From positions 10,773,917-10,837,916 of the forward strand of contig JARUPZ010000010.1 of assembly GCA_031213475.1 (NCBI GenBank): a stretch of 64,000 bases of DNA, written 5' to 3'. The notes beneath the pieces are model-generated. The model was not told the origin of the DNA, did not search any database, and saw only the letters and a program-made list of their open reading frames with translations. The position numbers and the translations under genes were made by a program. Shown piece after piece: positions 46,693 to 59,500 of the stretch (positions within the stretch are counted from its first letter, which is position 1; every line of letters starts with the position of its first letter). The DNA is from Nereocystis luetkeana. Taxonomy: Eukaryota > Sar > Phaeophyceae > Laminariales > Laminariaceae.

Positions 46693-47189
46693 AAACAGCA
46701 AAGCTCACAGGCGGCTCATGTGATGATGTAGAGTAGTAGGCCTACCAGGCCTGTCGCTTTCATTATGCTCCGGCACTACAGTATGCGCACAGACGGCGTG
46801 CAACACAGGGCAGGCAGAGCAGGGCCCTCCCCTCAAGGATGACGGACGTCTTGTTGCCATCCGTCGGGAGAGCACCGATCTATATCCAGTACCTCCTGGA
46901 GAAAGCTAAACAAATTTCATATCATACGAGTGCCAATTGCTTTTCCCCAAGGATACAGCATATCAATAGGAAATTGCGTCTATCGCAGCTGTACTCCTAG
47001 TAGTATTGATTTTGACATGGCTCTGTTGGCGATGGCAGCGGTCGTCCACAAACACGAGAAAGGAAGGGAAAAAAAAGTACGGACTCGCATGTATAGCTGG
47101 AGTCGGGATAAGGTAAGGTTCGTCCGACGATACGTACGGTATCGGCGAAATCCCAACACTTCGAAAAACCTCCCCCCCTCGACCATTTT

Positions 47190-47440
47190 CGTTGAAGCGG
47201 TCATCCATATGCAAGTCCGCCTCGCAAGCGGTTCCTAGTAGGATGCAGCTCACCCTTCATGCGACTCGCCAAACACCTCACGGCGCTTCGCGCTTGGTGC
47301 AACCAATGTCTGCCTGGTCGGTGAAAACCCGACATGCTCCGTCCCGGCATTGTAGGGATGCGAGGGTCCATGGTCATACGAATACGGCCATGCGTGAGAT
47401 CGAGTACATCTCTCCTATCGAGTCCCCCCCCCCCCCGACC
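47190..47440 (+). mobile_element. Poly(C)-tailed retroposon-like repeat, copy 4
   Basis: It begins near GAAGCGGTCATCCATATG and ends in a C-run (about 47426-47438). A second partial unit (GGTCCATGGTCGTATGACTT then C-rich) follows at 47452-47525, so the hairpin-plus-C end is duplicated here. Confidence 0.82.
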
Positions 47441-47642
47441 ACTTGCGACGGTCCATGGTCGTATGACTTCGGCCATACATGACATACTTTAAGTACACCC
47501 GCTTCCCCCCCTCCCCCTCCCCTCCCGGACCACCTCCTGACACAGAACCAAGTGGTATTTCCTGGAAAAAAGCTACTCAAGAGAAGTGGTAGTACAACCC
47601 CGACAACCCCCTCTCCAGCACCTCACGACCAGTACATAAATT

Positions 47643-47842
47643 TTAGACACGGCGAGCGTACGAGAGAAACACAGCGTCTTTGGTCAGCACCGCGGTGGAG
47701 TCGACGGTCTTGACCAGCAGGTCACTGTAAATGCGCCAAGTGTCGCCTTCCATCCGCATACACGCGTAGTAGTGGCCGCTCTGCGCGCTCGCATTCCCAC
47801 TCGTGTGGTGCATGACCCCCTGCAGGTCGTACTTGGCGTCGA
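47643..47842 (-). CDS. Gene 2 exon 15: USP His/Asp boxes and stop
   Basis: The exon starts after TTTGCTCCAG with TC, which completes a Val codon begun in exon 14, and ends at TAA. It contains DAKYDLQGVMHHTSG, SAQSGHYYACMRM and TWRIYSDLLV, then the terminal FLSYARRV. Tyr-Asp-Leu, Gly-His-Tyr and Trp..Asp match the last two conserved USP boxes. Confidence 0.9.
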
Positions 47843-50800
47843 CTGGAGCAAAGTACGGTGGATCGACGGGCGACGCGGGGCGTAGTAGGTGGTAAGGGAA
47901 TGTAGCATCACTCGTAAAACGACCATGCGTCAACGGAGAGGCCATAGGATGCGAAACACAAGGCTACAATATCGTGCTCTGACCTTTGTCGTCGGTGAAC
48001 TCTCCCATGTTGAGTTCGAGGGGGATGTCCACCTTGTGGGTGAGTTTGATGGATGTACCCTTAGCCCTGTGGGCGGCAACGGCAGGAACAAACACGCGTG
48101 CATACAAGAGGGCGGTTGGTCGCTGTGACGGCAGGCGGCTCCAGCATACGAATTACCTTCTACTGTTAGGATGTCGATAGGCCCCAGAGGGAGAATGGCA
48201 AGTGGCAAGTACACGGTACCAACAGGACATGGCTGATCGTCGGAGTGTGAATTTCCTGGTACTGGCTAGACGGTTACCTGGCGTACAAGCACGATGTTAG
48301 CAGCCCATCATACGAAACAAGGTGATCGAGCCTACTATTAATAGCATGTCTGTGAAAATCGAAGAAAACTGACTTCCCGTCGCTCACGTATTCCTATCCT
48401 TGTGCCGTGCCAGCCGCGCTATAGCCCAGACGCCAAAGCCCCAAGGGCTGTCGGCTGTGTCTGACTACCTCATCTGTTGGCGTGCCCCTGTGTACGGGCA
48501 GGGTGAACATTCTCCACTTCTCCACCTCCCCCCGGCACACAGGGCATGTACGCCACTTCGCGCAAGCGATCAAACTATTATTTCATGGCACTACAGTACC
48601 CGAAGAGTGGCGTCGCTTTAACATTTCCTCATGCCGCCGTTCGACTAGCAGCGTGTAACACGAAAAACAGACTTTGAGCCCCGCCTGCAAGCTCCTGCTT
48701 TGGTCTTGACGGCAGGAAGTATACCACAACAAGTGCGGTAAACACACGTGTAACCGACTTCCTGCGCTACCGGGATTTGTGTCTGGACCTCGCAGCATCG
48801 CGATGGCATTTCTTGCACTGCCCTTCACTCACTGGTCGAAGTAGGCCCGCCCAAGCTGCAGGAACAGCTGGGTGGGCAATTGGGTGATTGTGTCTTTCCC
48901 AGTCAACTTGTGGGGGGCCACCTGAGGTCAGCGCCAACGAAGCAAGTCCCACGTGCGGAAGCATTAGTTTCATTGTAGATTCGGTGAGTACGGCATCTTA
49001 CAAATAGCAAATAATCCCGGTTGGGGATCTGGTAAATCGAGGTCCGACCCCAGCCCACGATATTGGCTGTACTTCCGTCCGAGAATAACTGCTGGGGAAG
49101 CCTAGCGCAGCCCCTTAGGGCGCATTAGGCACCCACGGTCCTTGGCGGCTGCTCAGTATTTTCGCTCACCATGTGCCTTTAAAACAGCGCCACCCAAACG
49201 CACCTTTGCTTACACGCGAAAAAAAAACACCGTGGGCTACCGCATATGCAGGCGTGCGGGACGGACAACGACCGACCAGCCTCTTGAACAGAACGCTTTG
49301 CAAAAGAGAGCTACTGGATCGTACTGACTCATTCGCTTCCTCTTCTACGTCTCTGCACGGAAGCCATCGGCCGAAAGCCAGCATAGAGGATAGTTGTATA
49401 ATACATTCTATCACATTTTGCCTAAGGAGCTCCAACTTGTTGTAAAATACCTTGTCCCCGTTGCAGCCCGTGCATGACCTGGACTGCTCCTTGGACTCAA
49501 AGACCTTGAAATGCAGGGTTCAGCACGGGAGGACGGACAGCATTAAACAATCATGCACGAGGAAAAACGTTCTGATGCAGAAACCTCTGAACCAACCGGC
49601 GCAAGCAGGACCCATCGCCGCTGCAGAAACCAAGACCGTCTGCGCCAGTGTGAAGGAAAGTGTGGCAAGAGCATGGGATGCTGCAACAGCTCCGAATTTT
49701 GGTCACAGTTCGTAGTCCAATAAATAGTCCTGCGAGGGCGACACTGCTGCACATAACTAAACACTACCAGATATATCTTCTCTCTGCTTCTCGATGTATG
49801 GTCTGTCCTTGCTCATACCGCACCTTTCGAAGTAGGCCAGGTACACTAGGTGCCGAAGTTTCTCCTGCTCCTCTTCCTCCTGCCCCTGCCCCAGCACCAC
49901 TTCCGCCCCCTCCTTTCCCTCTTCTTTTTCTACCTTTTTTCCCTCCTCCTCCTCCTCCTCCACCTCCTCCACTTCCTTTTCCTCCTCCTCCTGCTCCTCC
50001 CTTGCTCAGCGGCTCCATGGGCAGGTTGAGGATGTTGAAGGATTCAGGATCGTCTTGCTTCGCCTGGTCTCGACACACACGAAAACAATCGACAAGGTCG
50101 GTGGATGCGATACGACTAGACTTTGCCAGCGAAAAGGCGGCAGTGTGCCTTAAGGTTGGATGTTCATAAGGCCTGCACTGTCAGCAACGTCTGATCGAGG
50201 GTGTAACCGATGACGGGATCCCGCTGCGATTCAATACCCACCCAACCATTCGAATCGGCCGCCCACGTTGTTAAATAGGCGGCTCAAGCAAGCACGGATA
50301 ACAAAAGCTATACCGTTGGACTCTGTCACGACGTCGGCTTACACGTACATAGTACCGGGTGGATGGTGACATCCCTTCCCGAACGACCTACATGTACGGT
50401 GCGGATGCCCTCTTCGACTTTGTTGCCTACTTTCTGTAGAACACGTCCACAATGATACGTTGCAGCAGTACGCGAGGCCGTGGGTCAAACGCCCAAGAAT
50501 CATACTTAAAAGGGTGCGTCCGAGTATGACATACCTTACTGCTCTATGACGCAAGCAATGGTGAGCTATCAACACTACTGACTGCACGCCCGCATGGTAA
50601 GCAGCGCAGTGAGAAACACGGTGTGTTGCCCACTCACCCAGCCGTGGGCACACTCGTAACGCGACCTCGTCTTGCCCGTGGCTGCCTCTACTGCAGGCTT
50701 CGTAGTGGCAACCTTGATAAAAAAAGGGGCAGGGCTCACGGAAATTAGTGCCAGGAAGGAGGGCAGCCGGTCGGTTCTTTCTACGGCGCTTGCACGCGCC

Positions 50801-53800
50801 CTGAAGAAAAAATCATAGAAGACTTCACACACATACTCTAAGGGCGAAAGTCGGGGCGCAGCAGAACGGCGGTCTGGTCTACGCGTGGTGTAGGGCTTTC
50901 TCAGGCTATGCTCGTGCTACAGACGGGGCAGAAAAAACATCCGCCAGGTTTTAATTCAGAGGGTCTTGAAGCTCAACAAGCTCAAGTGACACCGTCCGGT
51001 TCACTCACCTCAGACAGGGCGTTGAGGAGGGCACCCATTACCTCGGCGGCGTCAGCTTGCCCGCCGTTCTTAAGCTGTGTAGTTGGGTATTCGCGCGAGG
51101 GACAAAGACGGGGGTATGTGGTACGTTCAGGCATGGCCGGCTGTACCGTGGGTCTCATCGATCTTATACTGCTACAGCTAGTTCGAGGCATTTCCCTGCC
51201 CGTCACGTTTGCAAGCGAGGCGACGAGATAGTCACACGGTGGGTGCGACAGGTATTGAAACTTACGAAAAGGCACGAAACGAGACTGTTTGGAGCAACTC
51301 CCTCTCTGTCTTCCTGCTCGCCCCTCATCCGATGCAAGCACGTAAAAGAAAAGGGCGCGAGCCTGAGTACCCCAGGGAAATACTGCAATCAACTCCAAGA
51401 CACGATACGTTCAGTCCTGCGCTCCTGACAAGGCTGCGGACAAGGTGAAACAAACCCTGACCGTACAGTTACAGCAGTCAAATAAGCGGAGTAACGAGCT
51501 CGCGTAGATAACATACCACCCTGCACCGCAGGAAACGCCCGGTCTCACCGCATGCACGTTCGTCAGGAACATCTTCACGAACTCGTAGGTAAATCCTGCT
51601 CCAGGTAATTGCAATTGCAAGGTCTGACCGCAGTAGATCGGTCGACAAGCACCACAAACAGCACACGACGCTCGAGGGTTGGACGTTGCTGAGGTAATGT
51701 AAACATGTCTATCACGCCAGCAGGGCAGACACACTGGCATACATACGGTGCCCCCGCTCGTGTTGATCCCGACAAGAGAAAGTGCGACGCACCGAGGTAG
51801 CCTGAGCCTTTCGACAACACCCGCTTCCGCCCCAATGTCCACCCAGTGACAGAAAAGGGACACACGATAGGGTGCCCGGCAGGGAAGGGTTAAGGCTACT
51901 GTAGACCATCGCAAGGGGAGCACCGGCTGGCAATCGCCCTCGACGATGCCTAGACCCGCTGACACACAACGGCGAAAACTCGTTTTAAGATGGGGGGCAG
52001 CTGACAAAACGCGCAGAGGCACGAGTTGTACCTGGATCAGGGTGCCAAGAAAGGAGGCCACGTCGTGCGGGACCTCCTCCCTTCCAACCGTAGGGTGCCC
52101 TGAAGCCATTCCACAGATACAATGCCGAGGCAAGGCAAGGCAAGACAAACGGCAGGGAAAGGGGTGCGGTCAATACCTCACGCGTCGGAACACATACAGT
52201 ATGCGCGGAAGCGCCACGCCTACATGACTACCACACGCTACTCGATACCAATACGCCAGACATATTTGTGTAGGGGTTGTATAACGAGAAGATGGACCAA
52301 CACGGCGAACCCCATGCGCACGTGCAAACCTTTTCGTTCGTGCCCACTACTGCCCAACACCGAAGGATTTCCTGCCATCCTCTGCCGCATTGCCTGGATC
52401 GCTGCCAGTAGAGGATATCTGCGCTTGGCTTTTTCTGAACCAACTCACACCATGCTCCCCAGCGAAACGGGCAGGACGCAATCGACCAAGACTCTACATA
52501 CAAACAGGCAGCGCGGCCCTTGATTCACCTCCTTCGAAACCACTCGCACCATGATATCAGTAGAATACAACGCAGGACCAACGACCATCAGCACCTTTGC
52601 GGGGCAGCATCCATCGTGCAGCATCGCGCTGCACCACTTCCTCGTCCCGTCGCATCTTCGACTCGGAAACGAGCTGCCGAAAGAGTCCCCAGTGCCTCAA
52701 GAACTGGATGCTCGAGTTGAGCGAGCACATGTTACCGATGTTCAAGAGGCCCCTGACGTGTACGCATTCGCACGCAGAGAAAGAAACACGAATATAGCAG
52801 ACACGTGAACACAGCGCTTGTGGTTATATTATGCTGGTATATATTTATTTTTATATTTATACATATTATATACCGCGGGAGGTTGTTGTACTCCCGGTTT
52901 TGCCCTAAGGCTAGTCGTACACGAAGACATCCGGCAACGACATATTTTTCGACCTAAGCACTCCCCGAGTATGGTGCTCATAAACCCCTCTCTGCACGTC
53001 AGTACAGCTACGCGGCTGTACAGCGAGGGAGCACCGTAGACGAGAATTTTGGCCGCCACTCACTGCGCGGAAATGTCGTCCTTGGATGCCTCCCCGATCA
53101 GGCCGCCCTGCAGAGAGAGGGCAGAAACATGGCGATGCGAAGCTATGGTTGGTACCGCTGGTGCCGGAGCATGCATTGCTGCTCTGATGCTGCTGCAGCT
53201 GCGTGGAAGTTGGATCTATGAAAAACATACGGGACTTGCTGTACCCCGCGCCGTGATCGAACTGCCGCTACATAGCGTCATGCTCTCCCTGCTCATACCC
53301 TGCTTCCTGCAGAAACAGCTCTGACGGTGGGCGTCTTTGTAGGACTAACTCCCTCCTGGACTTCCTTCCTCGGCCCATAGCACCAAGGGAGACACGGGCA
53401 ACTGTCGCTCGTACTATCGCGCAGTGGTAATTTTGCTTCGGTCGGAGCTATCACACTACTTGGAAGTACAAGTACTACACCACCTCACCTGGATGTTGGC
53501 AGCGTTCTCCGTAGCCGCCGCCAGCTCCACCTGCAAAGATTGCAATCTCTGCTGTGCCTCTTTGAGCTCACCCTTGGTCTCGCAAAGCTCCGCATCAAGA
53601 GCCTTGTCGTGAGTCTGCGCCTTGTCGCACTGTTGACGCAAGTCCGCCGAAGCACGTGTAGCGGCCGACAGCGACTTCCTCGTCTCGGCAAGCTCCGCGG
53701 TGAGCTTGTGCGATTCCCCCTGCAGACTCTGCCGCGTCGTCTCCAGGTTGGATCGCACCTGCACCAACTCCAGCTTCAGGTCGGCGCTCACCTTCGCGGC

Positions 53801-56490
53801 GGTCTCGGCCGCTGCGCTGGCCTCTTGATTCTCGCGGGTCATCTCAACCACGCGGGCCTGACGTAGTGAGCACGAGCGAGGAGGGGGGGGGGGGGCGCGG
53901 AGGGGTACCACTGTGCTCTGCTTTCCTGCACGTAGTGTCTGACCTGATCTTGCTGTGGACGTTTACCCATTCGCAGGACACGCTTCCTTCTGCGGAGCGA
54001 GGCCATACTTTTATCGTAACCACATACCTGGGGTATAAAACAATATAAAAGTACCTCGTACATACGTTGACTCGAACCGTCGACCGATGACAAATGCGAG
54101 AGGAGGGAGTGTAGTAAAAACAAAATACAGCTTTTTCAAGTTTGATGTGGTAGAAGGTAGAATGCCTTGGAGCGCTCGTCTAAACCAACCCGGACGATGC
54201 CCGTTTTGTAATGTTCCCGGCATTGAGGGCTGATTCACTCCCACTGTTTGCTCGATAGCGAGCAGGCCGGCGGTTCAATCTTCTTGGGTAGCAACTGGAA
54301 ATTCTAGCGCCCGAGCCCCTCTCAAGCAAGGTACCCTATCGATTTAATATTGAACCGTCACGGTGCATTACCTGCACACGAGTCAGCGTGACGTTTTCTT
54401 AAGCCGTATCACGAACGACCACGGTAAGAAACAAATATATATCAGCCATCACTGTAGCGTAGAGGTAGCCTACAATAGGTTTCGAGGCGAAGCCACAATA
54501 TCATATCGCCTCACCTCGAGGTTATCGTTACGCGTTTTTAACGCGTCCCTGTCGTTTCCCGCTTGGCACGCCGCCGCCCGTGCCTTTGCAGAGGCTTCTC
54601 GCGCGAACTTGCAGTCCTGGCGCGCGGCAGACAGTTCCGCCTTAACCCGATGGTGCTCAGTCAGGCGAGCCTCCTCCGCCCTCTGGGGGAGGGGAGGGGA
54701 CGGGGGAGGGGGGTGTACTCATTATCATTCATGGCCGTAGTCGTATGACCATAGACCATAGACCCTCGTAGTCCTACAATGCCGGGACGAAGCACGTCGG
54801 GTTGTCACCGGCCAGGCAGACATTGCTTGCACGAAGCGCGAAGCGCCTTGAGGCGTTGGGCGAGTCGCATGAAGGGTGAGCTGCATCCTACGAAGAACCG
54901 CTCTAGAGGCGGATTGTCTTGCATATGGATGACAGCATCAGTGAATTGATTTAATTTCGGGTGTGGCCAATTTCCAGAGACAGCAATGGGTTTACTATGT
55001 AACTCCCTCGTGGGTGCCTCGCCATATACACACTACGTGATACGATCATCACCCTTGTGCGGAGTAAAGGTTCTCCAACCCCCACAAAAACAATCTAACT
55101 TGACCGCCAGCCATGGTAACCTCCAAAAACAAAAAACAAAACAAAACGGTACCCTGGCTGGCTAGCTCACGCAGTGAGAGGCGTGCTTCACAGCGTCTTC
55201 GCCAACCGACGCCAACCCAACCTGGATGTAGATATATAATACGCATTTTTGTTTTTTAGGCATGCTGCTCTCCGGCGGCAGAGGGTTCTTCCTCGCGCTT
55301 TCGGCTGCGAGGCAAGCAAGGGGGCAGTGGGTACATTACGACGCATGCCTGGATCTGCGACTGGACAACCACAGTAGCTATTAATAGGTATGACACCAAT
55401 TCCTCCTGCCAAATATTCTTCCAGGTAGACGGACCCCGTTGTGATCATGAGGGTGCTTGGTGTCGGATGTGCGCCACCCGTCAAAGGGCTTAATGCAACA
55501 AATACGACAGCCGATTGGTGTGTCTTGCTGTTGCTGCTGTATGTCTGCTGCTGCTCCTACTACTTCTTCTGCTGAGGTTGAAAACCCATGTACTGCAAAG
55601 GGAGTGGTCGAGGGTGGCGGGCTATTTATGATTAAAAAAAAGCGGGGTTTTCCATGTCACCTACTCGGCTCGGCGAGGCGGAAAGCAATCCCTTGTTTTT
55701 AAGAGCCAACTCAGCGACGTTCAATTCACCGAGCACCGACACGGTGCTCGGTCGCACGCTCTCAGAAGCAGGGAATCGCAACGGGCAACAGCCAAAGAGC
55801 CAGGTCCATACTGCCTCTCGTCTCGCTGTACTGCCGGCACCGGGCATGGCCAACACTGCCCCTGCCTGGCTGGACATTGTACTTATACAAAAATGCCCGT
55901 ATGATACAACGAACACTTTCAACAAAACAAAAAAAATCCGCTGGTTTTTCTTTGCGTGGAAAATATCAACATTCTTGGAATTGCCCGCTTGTCCAGTTTT
56001 GGTTTTTATCAATACATTCAGCACCAGCTGCAGCAGCAGCAGCAGTAGATACAGCAGCAGCAATGAACGTCTGTTGAGCGTCATGTATGTTTCACCTAGC
56101 CCTTTGACGTACACCACACACCTCACACCGAGCACGTACGTGAGGACAAAACTTGCTCCCTCAGTCCGTCTACCTGGAGGAAATTGGGATCAGGTATCTT
56201 CTGTATTTGCAAGATATCATACTTATGGATAATGAGTTGCCCAGTCGCACGCTCTCAGCAGCAGGTAATTGAATCGGGCAAGAGCCACAGAGCCAGGCTC
56301 ATTCTGCCGCCCGTCTCCGTGTACCCCCCCTGTCTCGGTGTGCATCTGACATAGTAGTACGAGTAGTAGTTGCAGTAGTAAACTAGTGGTATTTGATAGT
56401 ATTGATAGTAGTACAGTAGTAGAAATGGTAAGAGGAGGGGGAGTAGGAGAGTGGTATTAATATAGTTGTTGCAGTATTCATAGTAGCAGC

Positions 56491-56522
<32 letters not shown>

Positions 56523-59500
56523 CATCGGTAGTAGGTAGTACTGTGCTGCCGTTGCCACGAGTCTGCTGCTGTAACCAATAGTAGACTAGACCGCTTTTGG
56601 CAGCCATTCACTTAAACGTAGAGAGAAACAGTTCAAGACAAGTGCAGATATGTTTTTCATGGTGCCCTCAATCGTGTGTAGACCTGTTGTTGCTGCCTAT
56701 TTTGTTGTTAATAGTGATGTTACTGCTGTAAAGTTCTACTGCTTTAGCCACAAGTTGGCTGTGCTGTTGTCGTGAGTACTTATTTGACAATCATTATTTT
56801 TCATTCATTACAAGTAAATGCAGATAGCTTTTTCATCGTGCCCCAACCGTACGTATGCCTGCATATCAATAAATATATACCCTGGTAAAGAGAAGCGGCT
56901 TCCTACGCTTAGTATTAATAATAGTGATGTTTTTCGTTATTTGGCCTTTCTGTGTTACTGACGCTGTTTTCGACACGCAGGAACACAATTCTGAAGTAGT
57001 TAGACCTATGCCAATGGTACAGCGAAGTTGCAATAAAAAGTTTGAATTTCAAAGATACCCGCCAAAACATTTCAGAACACGCTTCCTGTGGGCCACCTAA
57101 AAAAAAAAAAAAGTTCCTAACTTTTGGAAAAGCCCGAAAAAAGCAAATCTGGGGCCGATGTTGGGCCAACATCGGCTTGAGAAAAACTCAGGCCGATCTT
57201 TGGTTCGAAGCGGCGAGATTCCGAGTCCTCGACAGACATCGATCAACAAAACCAACGATTGCGTCACGAATTCTGAACGGAGTGCGCTCGTTAGGGGCTC
57301 CGACCCACCCTAGGGTCATCGTCTTCACACCATGGCCGGCGTCATGTAGCGGGAGCTGACCAGGCGTGTGATAAAAAACATTTGGCCGCTGGTTTGCACA
57401 AGACAGAAGACAACACTTCTCCATCCGTCTCGAATGGCAAAAAATACACTTGTTTTCAGGTTTGGGAGGATACCGTACGACGCCGCCGGCAAGCTCTCGC
57501 CCCCTAGACCATGGATCCGCCTGATATCTTCGAGGCCGTCATCTATACTCGTTGGGCTTGCCAGATACCGAGTGGGTTGGCCGTGGGCTGAGTCTATGTC
57601 GAGATCGAGGGTCGATCGTCGCAACAGCTGGTTTCGATCACCGTGTGGACAATTTGCGACCAGAAAACACACAAATTGCGCCGCCTGCAGCCGTTGGGGG
57701 GAAAAAAAAGAAAAAATCAACATTTTCCTCTTTTTTCCCCACAGCGGCGGTACGAGAAAATTTCCGGCTGTTTTTTTAAAGCCATATATTTGAAAAAAAA
57801 CTTTTCAACTTCGCGTTTCCATTGGCATAGGTCTTAGTAGAGTATATACAATTGTAGTTGGAATACTCATATTAATAGTAGCCCATGGTACCGAGCGCAT
57901 GCTGCTTCTCTATTAGTGCCTGTCCAATAGCAGTATCGGACCACCTTGCTATAAGTAGTAGCAATAGTCGTAGTTGTTGTGGTGTCCGCTATTGCTATTG
58001 TTGTCGTCTGCGTGCTGTTCTTCTACCTGGCCAATAGCAGTAGATGCCCTCAACCGTATTCAATACCTGGTAGGTAGCCTGTACATTTACACATATTAAA
58101 AGTATAGTCATAGTAGTAGGTACTACTACTGTAGTGAAAGATGTACTCATGCTGCTTCTACCTGTATAAAGGATCTACGTACTACTGGCAGTGGTGTATA
58201 GTGTAACAAAGTAGAGTAGTCATGCCCCAACCCACCCACGGTACCACGTGGTTACTTGCTGTCTGTATTGTATGAGCGCGTGTTCATTCTCTAGCAGTAA
58301 ACTGTACCACTATAGGTGTAAACATAAGGACCGTTTATACATTAATAAGAAGAGCAAACAGTCCTTATGTTTACGCTCAGAGTGGTAATACTTAGTAGTA
58401 TAGATAGCGGTCAGTAGTAGTAGTGTACCAGGTATTTAATACCAAATACCTGGTATTATTTTGTAGAGTGCATGCTCCTTCTGCCTGTATTACATCTGCG
58501 CAGTAGTGGTAGTGCTGTATAGTAACAATACATATAGTAGCAACCCATGGTGCCGAATGCATGTAATGTAGCAATTACCACAGAAATAGTAGTACTCAGT
58601 CCCTGATGACTGCTATTACTCTTTCCTTTGAGCAATACGCTAACCCATGGCTCACGTTTCCGCCAAGAACTATACGTGCGTCACCTGTGACACCTTTTTC
58701 GCCTTGCGACGCCCCCGGGATTTGACGTTACCTACATCCCTAGTATATATATACCAGAGATATGATGTAGGGGTAGGCGGGAGGAGAGCAGTGCATGATA
58801 TGTGCCGTGCACCGAATGCCAAGGTCTCGGGCTGACTAGAAATAGTAGAGCGAATGTACAACTGGCTGGTACTGCACCGTTGTACAAGTACTATTGTAGA
58901 CTCTACCGTACTGTTAAAGGGTGTGAATGGGTTCGTTTAAGTACGTAAGGAAAAATAAAGGAGGTCGCATGGTCGTTATCTGGGGAAAAAAATCTTTTTA
59001 GGAAATTAACCAATCCGTGAGTAGGAAAAAAACTTTGCCACCGAATAACCCGTTCTATGATGCTGCCTCTTAAAAATGAAATAAAAAGCAGTGCCGGTAT
59101 CGATGATGTGGCGTTGAGCTATAGCTGAAAAAAAGTCAGCCTTGCTTTTTGCACGACACGTGCTGAAGGACAGCGCACAACCAAGCCCAGAGCGTGGAGC
59201 ATCAGCGTAGACAAGGACGCGCGAGCGTGAACGAATCGCACGTTCCTGGGGAGGCCTTGGGATTGGCGACCGGTACGTGGCACGAGAAAGCTGTCCCCCG
59301 CTGTGATACACATCTTCTTGTACAGATCAAATCGCAGTATGTGGTCCTGTTTTACTGCTGTTGGGCACTTCTGAACAAGAAGAACATACCTACACACAGC
59401 ATCAACAATCGGCTGCGGCTTGCTATACTGCAAGTCGCCGAGACCGGGATTTAGACGGCGCTGCCTTCACCTTCGTGGCAGCGCGCCCCACCTCTAGCAC

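Larger units (their letters stand above)
31634..47642. other. 16-kb intergenic region between convergent genes
   Basis: No exon with domain or splice support was found on either strand. It should contain the 3' UTRs of both genes at its ends. Recognisable content is simple repeats (33240-33430, 33550-33840, 35860-36900, 40870-41100), tandem duplications (38515-38730, 46188-46692), poly(C)-tailed retroposons (39561, 42590, 47190), a GC-rich hairpin (41575-41621) and a diverged duplicated block (44036/45525). The rest, notably 31900-33200, 34000-35800 and 37000-38500, shows only T-rich or degenerate sequence. Confidence 0.6.

Noticed and set aside
51411-52148. Minus-strand frame of 245 codons
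   Set aside because: Only 47 bases of it (exon 8) fit the USP gene; the remainder is intron reading with no similarity to USP and no need for it in the phased model.
55632-55770. Possible gene 2 exon reading ELNVAELALKNKGLLSASPS
   Set aside because: Helix-like, but no acceptor AG precedes it in a suitable phase.
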